Positions 5,839 through 12,588 of a stretch of 41,000 bases of DNA are shown one piece after another; within the stretch, counting starts at the first letter, position 1; every line of letters starts with the position of its first letter. Origin of the DNA: a virus; the IMG/VR virus record IMGVR_UViG_3300034062_002216, positions 1 through 41,000 of that record. One strand, given 5' to 3'. The notes below the pieces were generated by a model. It was not told where the DNA came from and searched no databases. It worked only from the letters and a program-made list of their open reading frames with translations. Both the position numbers and the translations under genes were made by a program.

Positions 5839-7526
5839 TACTCTGCCTGTGTAGCCTTCTGGATGCGGTAGCCGAGCCACGCCATGCACGGGACGGCCAT
5901 GGAGTTGCCGAGGGCGCGGTACTTCGGCCCGTCGGCGGCGGGCTTCTTGCGGAAGGTGATGTCGCAGTGCTCGTCGGGGAATCCCTGGAGGCGGCAACAT
6001 TCCGTCGGCGTGAGCCGGCGAACTTGCATCGCGTGCCGGACGAACTGGTAACTGTGCTCCGCACTAGTGCGAAGAGCCTGCATCGTCGGGTTCTCGACCT
6101 TACCGCCGCCGGAGGCCCACTGGACTTGCATTTGGGCGCGCTTGGCTTTGGTGAACACAGCCGGGATGATCGGCGTCCCGCGGCCCGTGCCGTCCTCCTC
6201 GACCGCAGCAGCTCGAGTGGTCAGCGCGTGGGTGCGCGGCCCAGTTACGCAGGCCGGCACCTGCGGCCGCGAGAGCGGCCCAGTACCCTCCTCGGTGATG
6301 CCGAGGCCATCATTGGCATCGCCGTAGCCGCCGCCGTTCTGCCAGTTGAAGCCCAGTGACTGCCGCAGGACGAGCGTGTCCTGATCGCCTTTGTCAGCAT
6401 CGGCCGAGAGCGGCGGCACGACTTCGTCAGGCTTTTCGTCCTTGCCGCGAGTGTAGTGCGACGGCTTGAAGGCGACGGCCTCTCCGACAACGAACGTGTC
6501 CTGCGAATCACGCCCGCTTCCGAACACGCCGCCTTTGCTTTGGTTCCCAGCCGACAGCGCGTATGCCGGGTCTGGGTGGCCGCTGGGCGCAATCCACCCG
6601 CCCCTCTGCCCCTTGTTGCAGTTGAGCGTCCCAGCGTGGTCTACCAGCCGCTCTGCGTTGGCCTGGTCGCTCGCGTTCCACATGACTGCGGCCGGCCCAC
6701 GGGCCACCATGCTCGCCGCCACGCCGTCATCGGTGATCTGCGGTTCGTACTGGGCATTCACTCCTTGGTTGAACATGGCTCGGTCAAGGTGGTACGGCTC
6801 ACCACTGCTTGCAGGGCGCTCCGCAGAGCCTCCGGCAACTGCTTGCCGCGCTTCTCCGCGCGTCGGAGGATTCCCGAGCACGCTTTCTCGGAGAGAAAGT
6901 ATCTCTGATGGACAGGCCCGCTCTCCAAGACTTGCGACAAGCTCACAAGGCACGGCAACGAGAAAGACCCGCCGACGCCTTTGAGCCACGGCAAAATACT
7001 GGGCATCGAGGACTCGATAACCCACTCGGACGGTTTCGCTACCGAGAAAGCCTGCTTTAGGCCACTTCCCGTCTTGAGTTTCAATGGTGTCATCGACCCC
7101 AAGGAGGCCGCTGATGAAGCATCCGAAGGCGTTGTCCTTGGTGCTGAGAACTCCTGGGACGTTTTCCCAAAGAGCGATTGCTGGCGGTCTTCCATGACGC
7201 TTCCTCACTTCGTTGATGTGGTGAAACAGATGAACGTAGATCAGCGACAAGTTGCCGCGTTCGTCATCAAGGCTCTTCCGTAAGCCAGCCACGCTGAACG
7301 CTTGGCACGGCGTGCCGCCGACGAGCAGATCGCACTCCGCGAGCAGCTCCTCCGGCCACTCACGGTACTTGCTCATGTCGCCGAGATTCGGCACCGACGG
7401 GTAGCGCTGGGTCAGCACCGCCGACGGGAACGGCTCGATCTCGCTGAACGCCAGCGGCGTCCAGCCGAGGCCGTGCCACGCGGTCGATGCTGCTTCGATG
7501 CCAGAACAGATGCTTATGTATTTCAT
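5838..7526 (-). CDS. DNA cytosine-5 methyltransferase
   Basis: A 562-residue C5-cytosine DNA methyltransferase. Motif I is ICSGIEAAS (residues 6-14), motif IV GGTPCQAFS with the catalytic Cys at 74, motif VI ENVPG (121-125) and motif VIII QRRRRVF (182-188). Motif IX (RRLTPTECCRLQGFPD) and motif X (ALGNSMAV) are near the C-terminus. About 300 residues separate motifs VIII and IX, making a large target-recognition region. No restriction endonuclease is adjacent, so this looks like an orphan phage enzyme protecting phage DNA from host restriction. The start overlaps the previous stop as ATGA. Confidence 0.95.
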   Translation of the reverse strand: MKYISICSGIEAASTAWHGLGWTPLAFSEIEPFPSAVLTQRYPSVPNLGDMSKYREWPEELLAECDLLVGGTPCQAFSVAGLRKSLDDERGNLSLIYVHLFHHINEVRKRHGRPPAIALWENVPGVLSTKDNAFGCFISGLLGVDDTIETQDGKWPKAGFLGSETVRVGYRVLDAQYFAVAQRRRRVFLVAVPCELVASLGERACPSEILSLRESVLGNPPTRGEARQAVAGGSAERPASSGEPYHLDRAMFNQGVNAQYEPQITDDGVAASMVARGPAAVMWNASDQANAERLVDHAGTLNCNKGQRGGWIAPSGHPDPAYALSAGNQSKGGVFGSGRDSQDTFVVGEAVAFKPSHYTRGKDEKPDEVVPPLSADADKGDQDTLVLRQSLGFNWQNGGGYGDANDGLGITEEGTGPLSRPQVPACVTGPRTHALTTRAAAVEEDGTGRGTPIIPAVFTKAKRAQMQVQWASGGGKVENPTMQALRTSAEHSYQFVRHAMQVRRLTPTECCRLQGFPDEHCDITFRKKPAADGPKYRALGNSMAVPCMAWLGYRIQKATQAE

Positions 7527-7723
7527 CCCTTCCCCCTCGCCTCGGCCTGCTCCTTCGCCATCGCCTGCTCCTCGAGCCGACGCATCAACGTGCGGATGAC
7601 CACGGAGACCTGGCCGTACCAGTTCGGGGTGTCGCCGCCGTAGCTGTGGCCGAACTTAGCCAAGTAGTCGAGCCACAGGAGAGCGTCCTGCGTCGTTTCG
7701 ATGTTTCGTGTTGGTTCGGTCAT
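7523..7723 (-). CDS. Small protein of unknown function
   Basis: A 66-residue protein: MTEPTRNIETTQDALLWLDY, then LIRT-type helix segments and a charged C-terminus ending EQAEARGKG. Four-base overlaps on both sides place it in a tight cassette just ahead of the DNA methyltransferase. No recognised domain. Confidence 0.75.
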   Translation of the reverse strand: MTEPTRNIETTQDALLWLDYLAKFGHSYGGDTPNWYGQVSVVIRTLMRRLEEQAMAKEQAEARGKG

Positions 7724-7938
7724 TTCGACCCTCCCACGACGCCAGCCGTCGCGTCGATCGGCGTGACGCCGATTCGCTGCAACTCAGAGAACAGTCGCGA
7801 CCGCGCCGTCGAGTCAGGCTCGTCGGGCTCCGGCCTGCGGAGCCGCTCGAGCATCTCCGGTGTCTCCGCGATGGACAGGAATCCAACGTGAAGGACGGCG
7901 GTCACGAACGGTCTGGCATCTTGTTGTTCAGTACTCAT
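7720..7938 (-). CDS. Small protein of unknown function
   Basis: A 72-residue protein containing FVTAVLHVGFLSIAETPEML and an R/P/E/D-rich centre. It starts at 7938 with an ATGA overlap and ends in an ATGA overlap. I do not recognise a family; it is supported by coupling and coding-like composition only. Confidence 0.7.
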   Translation of the reverse strand: MSTEQQDARPFVTAVLHVGFLSIAETPEMLERLRRPEPDEPDSTARSRLFSELQRIGVTPIDATAGVVGGSK

Positions 7939-8141
7939 CGCTTCGCCCTATGCCACCCGATCGACCACGCCGCCTTCCTCGTCACCTCGTGATCGCCCAG
8001 CCCGTGGGCATCCAGGAGCGTCACGAGCATCGCCAGATGGAATCGCTTGGAGACAAGCTCCTTCTTCGCCTCGTCAAGCCGACGCCGCAGGCGGGCGTTG
8101 CCGCGCACCTGGCCGGTGAGTTCCCGTCGATACGTCTTCAC
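7935..8141 (-). CDS. Small basic protein directly after the tRNA-like RNA
   Basis: A 68-residue basic protein starting with GTG at 8141: VKTYRRELTGQVRGNARLRR, then a helical stretch FHLAMLVTLLDAHGLG. The GTG is five bases from the 3' end of the tRNA-like element; the G-run of that acceptor stem is the only possible Shine-Dalgarno sequence, so translation and RNA folding would compete. A longer in-frame reading to 8246 would run through the whole RNA element and was not preferred. Function unknown. Confidence 0.65.
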   Translation of the reverse strand: MKTYRRELTGQVRGNARLRRRLDEAKKELVSKRFHLAMLVTLLDAHGLGDHEVTRKAAWSIGWHRAKR

Positions 8142-8145
8142 TGAA

Positions 8146-8257
8146 TGCCCCCAGCCGGACTTGAACCGGCATCTCGCCCTGTGGTGCGCTCGTAGAGACG
8201 CGGTGGGCGCGTTTTTTCCGTCCGCGGTGGCTGCCGCCGCGTACAAACTATGGGGGC
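8146..8257 (-). ncRNA. tRNA-like RNA with expanded D and anticodon loops
   Basis: Read on the minus strand, the element has a perfect 7-bp acceptor stem GCCCCCA/TGGGGGC, TA at positions 8-9, a canonical T arm GCCGG-TTCAAGT-CCGGC, and a discriminator A. A 5-bp CGCCC/GGGCG stem sits where the anticodon stem belongs, followed by a 4-base variable loop AGAT. GTTT can pair with AAAC as a D stem. The total is 112 nt because the D loop (about 30 nt) and the anticodon loop (about 25 nt) are oversized, and each contains a small internal hairpin. The start GCCCCCATAGTT resembles tRNA-Arg genes. No anticodon can be assigned and no CCA is encoded. It may be a degenerate tRNA, a tRNA mimic or an att-like fragment. 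Confidence 0.45.
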
Positions 8258-8262
8258 GTTAG

Positions 8263-8487
8263 TCACGACTCCTGCCTCCTCTCGAGCCACTCAGCGGCCT
8301 TGAGCAGCCACTGAGCGGCTCGACGAAGAGCCGCAGGATTCTCCGAATAGTCCGGGTCGTCCTGACCGTGCGGGATGGTGTCCAGGCGAACGTCCACATA
8401 CGGCGCGCCGACGACGTCGTCGTCGATGCACTCCATGTGGAAGGCGTCCTCATCGACCACCAGCGGGGCGGGCTTCCTAGTCGTCAT
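8263..8487 (-). CDS. Small acidic protein of unknown function
   Basis: A 74-residue protein with an acidic middle (VVDEDAFHMECIDDDVVG) and a helical C-terminus (RRAAQWLLKAAEWLERRQES). The ATG at 8487 overlaps the end of the 31-residue membrane peptide gene. No family recognised. Confidence 0.75.
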   Translation of the reverse strand: MTTRKPAPLVVDEDAFHMECIDDDVVGAPYVDVRLDTIPHGQDDPDYSENPAALRRAAQWLLKAAEWLERRQES

Positions 8488-8572
8488 GTCTCGTCATGTA
8501 GGGTAAGAGTGACAAATAGAACGCCGACCCGACCAGCACCAGCATCGCGAACACGTTGAGCCAGATGTCCAT
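8477..8572 (-). CDS. 31-residue single-helix membrane peptide
   Basis: A very short gene encoding MDIWLNVFAMLVLVGSAFYL followed by SLLPYMTRHDD. Almost the whole first two thirds is hydrophobic, giving one membrane-spanning helix with a charged C-terminal end. A GGAGG site lies ten bases before the ATG, and the 3' end overlaps the next gene by 11 bases. Small peptides of this shape occur in phage as lysis regulators or membrane-protein modulators, but no specific role can be assigned. Confidence 0.55.
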   Translation of the reverse strand: MDIWLNVFAMLVLVGSAFYLSLLPYMTRHDD

Positions 8573-8594
8573 CCTTGACATCCTCCGGGGTGGA

Positions 8595-8888
8595 TCACTC
8601 CTCGCGGACGAGCGTCACGCCGAACTGGCCCGGCTGGGCCGGCGGGATCGTGTCGGTCGCCGTGAACTCCGTCGTCGCCGGCTTGCTGCGGTTGCCGGCG
8701 TCGTCGATGTCGACGAGCGACAGCATCACCACCGCATCCTGCGCGACCTTGATCTCGCCCAGGTCGGTGGCCGACCCGTTGAGCGAAGTGGTCGAGAGCG
8801 TCTCGCCGTTGACGACGACCGTCAGCTCGCGAGACGTCACATCCGCATCGACCGGCGGGCCGGCCGTCACCGAATAAACAAGCGCCAT
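8595..8888 (-). CDS. Small beta-rich, Ig-like-fold candidate
   Basis: A 97-residue protein, mostly predicted beta strands: ALVYSVTAGPPVDADVTSRE, ELTVVVNGE, VVMLSLVDIDDAGNRS, ending IPPAQPGQFGVTLVREE. The alternation and the D-D-A-G-N-x-S segment resemble fibronectin/Ig-like repeats, though the match is weak. The ATG at 8888 has a clear AGGAG site. An in-frame GTG at 9035, also with a GGAGGT site, would add 49 mainly helical residues, so a longer product is possible. Confidence 0.7.
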   Translation of the reverse strand: MALVYSVTAGPPVDADVTSRELTVVVNGETLSTTSLNGSATDLGEIKVAQDAVVMLSLVDIDDAGNRSKPATTEFTATDTIPPAQPGQFGVTLVREE

Positions 8889-9061
8889 GTTAGGCTCCTG
8901 GAAAGACAATCGAACCCAAACCAGCGGCTGGCGATTACTCATCGCCAACGCACGAACACTACGGCGAAGCGTCGAAAGCTCGACGGTCAGCCTGGCGATC
9001 TCCGCGTCGATACCACCGAGCAGCCAGCCAAGCACTTACCACCTCCACCACGGCGACTTCC

Positions 9062-9439
9062 TCACGAGACTGCCTCCAGGGTGGCCTTGTGCGGCGGAAT
9101 GAGCCCGTCGGCATCGCCGAGCACGGTGATCTCCCTGCCGTCGCAGTCGTCGGCGAAGGCGAGCCAGCGATGATGGCCCTGCATCGCCGCGACGTCGTCG
9201 GCGTACCGCTCGACGGGGTGAACGCCGCTGGCGTCCAGCAGTGCCGTTTCGTAGGCTAGGCAGTCCCCGGCCCACATCGTGCTGACGACGACGTTGGACT
9301 TCGACTTCGTCCGGCAGACGGTGCGGATGACCTCGTCGTCGCGGCCGTTGGCGAGCATCTCGCGGACGCCGCGGGCCATCGACGGGGCGCCGGCCGCATC
9401 GCAGAGGTTGGCGAGAAGTGTGAGTGTCAGCGCGCTCAT
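9062..9439 (-). CDS. Unknown protein encoded after tatA
   Basis: A 125-residue protein beginning MSALTLTLLANLCDAAGAPS and containing MWAGDCLAYETALLDASG and WLAFADDCDGREITVLG. Its ATG overlaps the tatA stop as ATGA, so it is cotranslated with tatA. It has no signal peptide or membrane helix and I do not recognise a domain. Confidence 0.75.
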   Translation of the reverse strand: MSALTLTLLANLCDAAGAPSMARGVREMLANGRDDEVIRTVCRTKSKSNVVVSTMWAGDCLAYETALLDASGVHPVERYADDVAAMQGHHRWLAFADDCDGREITVLGDADGLIPPHKATLEAVS

Positions 9440-9624
9440 GCCGTCACCTCCTTCTCCATCTCCTGCTCCAGAGCCTTGCACTCACGGTCGACTTCCAGGA
9501 AACCTCGCTTGAACTCCACGATCGATTGGCCGACGCTGCGCGCCACCTTCGGCAGGCGGCCTCCGAACAGCATCACGGCGACGCAGGCGATCAGACCGAC
9601 TTCGATTGTTCCGAGCCCGAACAT
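9436..9624 (-). CDS. tatA: Twin-arginine translocase subunit TatA/E-like protein
   Basis: A 62-residue protein with the full TatA plan: a short N-terminus MFGLG, a membrane helix IEVGLIACVAVMLF, the hinge FGGRLPKVARSVGQS, an amphipathic helix IVEFKRGFLEVDRECKA and a charged tail. The FG motif and the L-P-x-x-A-R-S-x-G hinge are family hallmarks. TatA forms the pore component that exports folded proteins. The ATG has a strong AAGGAGA site and the gene overlaps the upstream gene, whose product has a Tat-like signal, by 34 bases. A phage-borne tatA is unusual; the gene sits in the csrA operon. Confidence 0.88.
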   Translation of the reverse strand: MFGLGTIEVGLIACVAVMLFGGRLPKVARSVGQSIVEFKRGFLEVDRECKALEQEMEKEVTA

Positions 9625-9950
9625 TTCACTTCTCCTTCAGTGATGGGGATGGAAAACACGCTCATGTCGCAGTACGACGGCATGACGATTGCGGGGGCGT
9701 CGGTGAAGCCGTGGAAAGCCATGCCTTCCACGAAGTGCTTCCGTAGGGCGACGAGCCGCTCCTCCGACACTGGCACGTTCACCTTGATGACGAATAGCGG
9801 TCGGCACTTCTGCGCCTCCGTCTCTTTCACCGGCATCATCTCGACGCTTTCGACGCCTACGGCGGCCTCGTCGCCGAGCAGCTTTGCCGCCGGCAGGGCC
9901 ACGCCGGCCAGCGGGAACATCCTCAGAAGGTTTCTGCGATCAGTGATCAC
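9591..9950 (-). CDS. Small protein with a twin-arginine-like signal sequence
   Basis: A 119-residue protein starting GTG at 9950 (GTGA overlap). The N-terminus ITDRRNLLRMFPLAGVALPA has the RR-N-L-L twin-arginine pattern followed by a moderately hydrophobic stretch, as in Tat signal peptides; a cleavage site around PAA is possible. The rest, including PLFVIKVNVPVSEERL and MAFHGFTDAPAIVMPSY, is an unrecognised alpha/beta domain with three cysteines. Its gene is immediately followed by tatA, suggesting a matched substrate and translocase component. Whether it is really exported is not shown. Confidence 0.75.
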   Translation of the reverse strand: MITDRRNLLRMFPLAGVALPAAKLLGDEAAVGVESVEMMPVKETEAQKCRPLFVIKVNVPVSEERLVALRKHFVEGMAFHGFTDAPAIVMPSYCDMSVFSIPITEGEVKCSGSEQSKSV

Positions 9951-10228
9951 TTCTTGACTCCGAAGACCTTGCGAATTTCCTCGGCCACGGCCTGCGTGTC
10001 CTCCGGCCGCTTCCGGTCGCCGACGGCGTACTGCATCTCGACCACGAGGTACGCCGCCATGTCCGTCACCTCCTTCGCCCACTCCTCCGGCCCGCAGACG
10101 CCAGGCTGGCATCGATCCACCGTGGCCTTCGCCAGATCGGTGGCGATGCTGACGAACTCCTGCTTCCAGTCACGCGCAGGTCGGTATGGCTGCCACGGGC
10201 TGCCGTAAATCGGCGTGCGTTCGTTCAC
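9947..10228 (-). CDS. Unknown protein between csrA and the Tat pair
   Basis: A 93-residue soluble protein starting with GTG at 10228, overlapping the csrA stop as GTGA. It contains WKQEFVSIATDLAKATVDRC and EEWAKEVTDMAAYLVVEMQ and ends EEIRKVFGVKK; it is probably mostly helical. I do not recognise a family. The overlap implies that its translation depends on ribosomes finishing csrA. Confidence 0.75.
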   Translation of the reverse strand: MNERTPIYGSPWQPYRPARDWKQEFVSIATDLAKATVDRCQPGVCGPEEWAKEVTDMAAYLVVEMQYAVGDRKRPEDTQAVAEEIRKVFGVKK

Positions 10229-10401
10229 GACTTCGCCTCCTGCGTCCGCATCACCAGCTCCTCGCGGCTGATGCGAATGTGCCGCGGCGCCTTGATGACG
10301 AGCTTCACTGTCTTGCCGACGACGCTGTCGACGATCACCTCGATGCGAGGCCGCTCGAGGACGATCTTCTGGCCGGGGCGTCGAGTCAGAACCAGTGCCA
10401 T
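10225..10401 (-). CDS. csrA: CsrA-like carbon storage regulator (RNA-binding)
   Basis: A 58-residue protein of CsrA size and pattern. The N-terminal strand LVLTRRPGQKIVLE matches the L-I-L-T-R-R-x-G-E-x-I core with the RNA-contacting R-R. It is followed by strands IEVIVDSVVGKTVKLVIKAP and the C-terminal APRHIRISREELVMR, equivalent to A-P-x-x-V-x-V-x-R-x-E-L/I-x-x-R. CsrA dimers bind GGA motifs in mRNA leaders and block or activate translation. The gene has its own predicted promoter and a hairpin with GGA in the loop over its Shine-Dalgarno site. Downstream genes including tatA are coupled to it. Confidence 0.88.
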   Translation of the reverse strand: MALVLTRRPGQKIVLERPRIEVIVDSVVGKTVKLVIKAPRHIRISREELVMRTQEAKS

Positions 10402-10404
10402 CGG

Positions 10405-10420
10405 ACGGAGTCCTTTCCGT
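10405..10420 (-). promoter_or_regulatory. Predicted CsrA-binding hairpin over the csrA ribosome site
   Basis: On the mRNA the leader forms a perfect 5-bp stem ACGGA/TCCGT closing a 6-base loop AAGGAC, three bases before the ATG. The loop holds both a GGA and the Shine-Dalgarno sequence. GGA in an apical hexaloop at the ribosome site is the preferred target of CsrA, so this looks like an autoregulatory site. Confidence 0.6.
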
Positions 10421-10433
10421 TGTGTTGGTGCGT

Positions 10434-10462
10434 AGGCTACAGACCTTTTCCAGCACCGTCAA
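10434..10462 (-). promoter_or_regulatory. Predicted sigma70-type promoter of the csrA-tatA operon
   Basis: On the minus strand: -35 TTGACG (10462-10457), exactly 17 bases, then -10 TAGCCT (10439-10434), followed by AC so that the motif reads GTAGCCTAC. The start codon is 32 bases beyond the -10 box, leaving room for the hairpin leader. Confidence 0.55.
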
Positions 10463-10913
10463 GATGATTTTTCACTGCGTCCCTCACGGCCGGCCGGGGG
10501 TGGTTCTCGGCGGCCCACGCCAGGTAGTCCGGCCCCCGCTGCTCGCGGGCCGCCTCGGCCGGCGTCATGCCGGCGAACCGGCCGTCCCTGAATCGAAACT
10601 CTTCCGGCTTCGGCTCCAGATGGCCGGCGATCGCCTTCACCCACTGCATCGATCCGCAGAAGGCACAGGCGATCAGCCACTCCCTGCCGTCCTCGAGCAG
10701 GATGTCCTGGGCGCCCGCACCGCACCGCGGGTGGGGGCAGGCGTAGGTGTCATCGTCGATTGTGCCGATGACGGCCTCTGGCCGCGGCGACGGCGGCGCG
10801 TACTTCGACGCGACGACATCGCCCTCGTCCACCGGGGCGGGCGCCGCCGCCGGCCTCTTGGACTTCTTCTTCCTCTGCCCTTCGTCGGGGGCGACCTCGA
10901 ACAGGTACTTCAT
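10437..10913 (-). CDS. Zinc-ribbon protein with DUF3820-like tail
   Basis: A 158-residue protein. A lysine- and proline-rich linker (residues about 12-45) leads to a zinc ribbon with CPHPRCG and CAFCG. The C-terminal part has FRFRDGRFAGMTPAEAAREQ and YLAWAAENHP; this G-R/K-F-x-G-x-T...Y-L-x-W-x-A arrangement resembles the DUF3820 segment found near phage replication and exonuclease proteins. It begins seven bases after the UvrD-like helicase gene, suggesting a role in DNA replication or repair. No catalytic residues are evident. Confidence 0.7.
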   Translation of the reverse strand: MKYLFEVAPDEGQRKKKSKRPAAAPAPVDEGDVVASKYAPPSPRPEAVIGTIDDDTYACPHPRCGAGAQDILLEDGREWLIACAFCGSMQWVKAIAGHLEPKPEEFRFRDGRFAGMTPAEAAREQRGPDYLAWAAENHPRPAVRDAVKNHLDGAGKGL

Positions 10914-10920
10914 GTCTGCC

Positions 10921-12564
10921 TCAGTAGGGTAGTGACATCGAATGAGGCTCGTCGGACTCGCAGACGATCAGCCGCTCCTTGGCCCTGGTGACGCCGACGT
11001 ATTCGATCCGGCACTCCTCGTCGTGCGACCGGGGGTCGATCTCCCTGGCGTTCTCGATCTTCCACGACGTCTCGGTGGCGAGGACGACGTCCTGGGCTTC
11101 CATGCCCTTCGACCCGTGGATCGTCGAGAGCCGGACGTTCGGGTTGGTCGCCTGGTCGGCCCCGTGCCGCTTCGCTGCGGCGTACCACTTCTCGCCGCCG
11201 GGGATCAGAGAGGCCCACCGGCCGTCCCTGATCCTGCCGACGAGGTGCTCCGTTGGCCCGAAGTCGCCGATCTCGTCGGGGTGGATGTAGTCGATCCCCT
11301 CCCGCCGGCCGTCCTTCCAGGCGGCCTTGTGGCCCCGGTTGAGGAAGACCTCCTCGCCAAGCCCCTTGGCTGGCGTCAGGGAGATCGCAGCCCGCCACTG
11401 CTCCCCGGAGATGCCCTGGCCGTGCTGGAGCCGCCAGTAGGCGTTGCAGGCCGTCAGGTGGGCTGTGTCGCTGTCCTGGTTGATTCTGGCGTAGGGAATC
11501 TTCCGCTGCTCGAGGATCGTGGCGTACTTTGCCAGCGAGTAGTTGCAGCGGGCCAGCACCAGCGTCGTCCTCGACGGGTCGACGCCTTGGAGAGCCCGCT
11601 CGATCGACGGCTCGCGGATGACGCTGCCCTCGTGGGGGGCCGGGGCGATCCCGCGGTCGAAGTAGCCGGCCTTCATCCGCCGAAGGCACCGCTCCCCCAG
11701 CTCCATGACCGGCCGGGGGCATCGCCACGACTGCGGCATCGTCTTGACCTTGTCGACCTCCCACGACATGAAGTTCGTGTAGTCGGCCCCCCCGAAGCCG
11801 AAGACCGACTGGAAGGGGTCTGCCGCCAGATACGTCCAGATGACATCCGGCCCGTCGGAGAGCCGCCGGCAGGCCAGATCGACCAGTTTCGACGAGTCTT
11901 GGTACTCGTCGAAAATCCAGACCTTCACGCCCGGCGGCAGATCGCCCCGCGGCTCGACCATCTCCGGCCCGTCGAGGCCGAACTCAACCCCGGCGAACCG
12001 GCCGACGATGTCCACGAAGTCGACCTTGTCGTGCAGTCTCTTGGCGTCCTCGTACTTCTTGACGAACCGCTTCACGGCGTCGAACGACGGGACGTCCGAA
12101 CCGACCCTAGATAGTTCGGAGTGGACGGTCGCCAGAGGCACCACACGATTGCGCGAGATGTCCCAGATGTTCAGGGCCGCGGCGGCCTCCTCGTCGCCGA
12201 CGTAGGTCGCGAACCCGCTGTCATCGACGGCCCGGCGAGTCACCGTCACTCGCAGTTGGTCGGCGATCCACCTCGTCGACTTGTCGTCCCCGGAGAGCAA
12301 CTGCTCGCCCCGGATGCCGAGCGACCGATAGCACGTTGAGTGAACCGTCCGAAACCACCCGTGCTTCGACAGGATGCTGGGGTGGACATCGAACTTGTCG
12401 GCCGCCCGGTCGACCATCTCCTCCCTCGCCGCCCTGGTGAACGAGGCGAACCCGATCAGCGACGGGTCGCACTGCAACTTGTCCACCGCGGCCTCCATCG
12501 TCTTGAGCAGCGTGCTCGTCTTGCCCGTCCCGGCCCCGCCGATCAGCTTCGCAGTCTGTTTCAT
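10921..12564 (-). CDS. UvrD/PcrA-like superfamily 1 DNA helicase
   Basis: A 547-residue 3'-5' type SF1 helicase. Walker A is GGAGTGKT (9-16), motif Ia lies in FASFTRAAREEM, Walker B is FDEYQD (218-223) and motif III FGFGGADY. Motif IV is SWRCPRPV, motif V STIHGSKGMEA and motif VI EYVGVTRAKERLI. It is shorter than bacterial UvrD or PcrA (about 700 residues), with reduced 1B/2B subdomains, as in other phage members. It lies beside primase-polymerase and a second helicase, so it is probably part of the phage replication or recombination machinery. Confidence 0.93.
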   Translation of the reverse strand: MKQTAKLIGGAGTGKTSTLLKTMEAAVDKLQCDPSLIGFASFTRAAREEMVDRAADKFDVHPSILSKHGWFRTVHSTCYRSLGIRGEQLLSGDDKSTRWIADQLRVTVTRRAVDDSGFATYVGDEEAAAALNIWDISRNRVVPLATVHSELSRVGSDVPSFDAVKRFVKKYEDAKRLHDKVDFVDIVGRFAGVEFGLDGPEMVEPRGDLPPGVKVWIFDEYQDSSKLVDLACRRLSDGPDVIWTYLAADPFQSVFGFGGADYTNFMSWEVDKVKTMPQSWRCPRPVMELGERCLRRMKAGYFDRGIAPAPHEGSVIREPSIERALQGVDPSRTTLVLARCNYSLAKYATILEQRKIPYARINQDSDTAHLTACNAYWRLQHGQGISGEQWRAAISLTPAKGLGEEVFLNRGHKAAWKDGRREGIDYIHPDEIGDFGPTEHLVGRIRDGRWASLIPGGEKWYAAAKRHGADQATNPNVRLSTIHGSKGMEAQDVVLATETSWKIENAREIDPRSHDEECRIEYVGVTRAKERLIVCESDEPHSMSLPY

Positions 12565-12588
12565 GGCCCACTTTCCGTTGGTGAATGT

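Noticed and set aside
8146-8175. The T-arm and acceptor half as the phage attP core
   Set aside because: It is about 10 kb from the integrase, whereas attP is usually next to it, and a matching 5' acceptor strand is also present. It cannot be excluded without the host sequence.
8146-8257. Calling the tRNA-like element a normal tRNA gene
   Set aside because: The D and anticodon loops are far too large and no anticodon can be assigned, so it is reported as tRNA-like only.
10942-12114. A 390-codon open frame on the plus strand opposite the UvrD-like helicase, and several other long plus-strand frames such as 182-1177
   Set aside because: They lie antisense to genes with full domain motifs, have Arg/Pro/Val-rich composition typical of GC-rich shadow frames, and show no motifs or ribosome sites.
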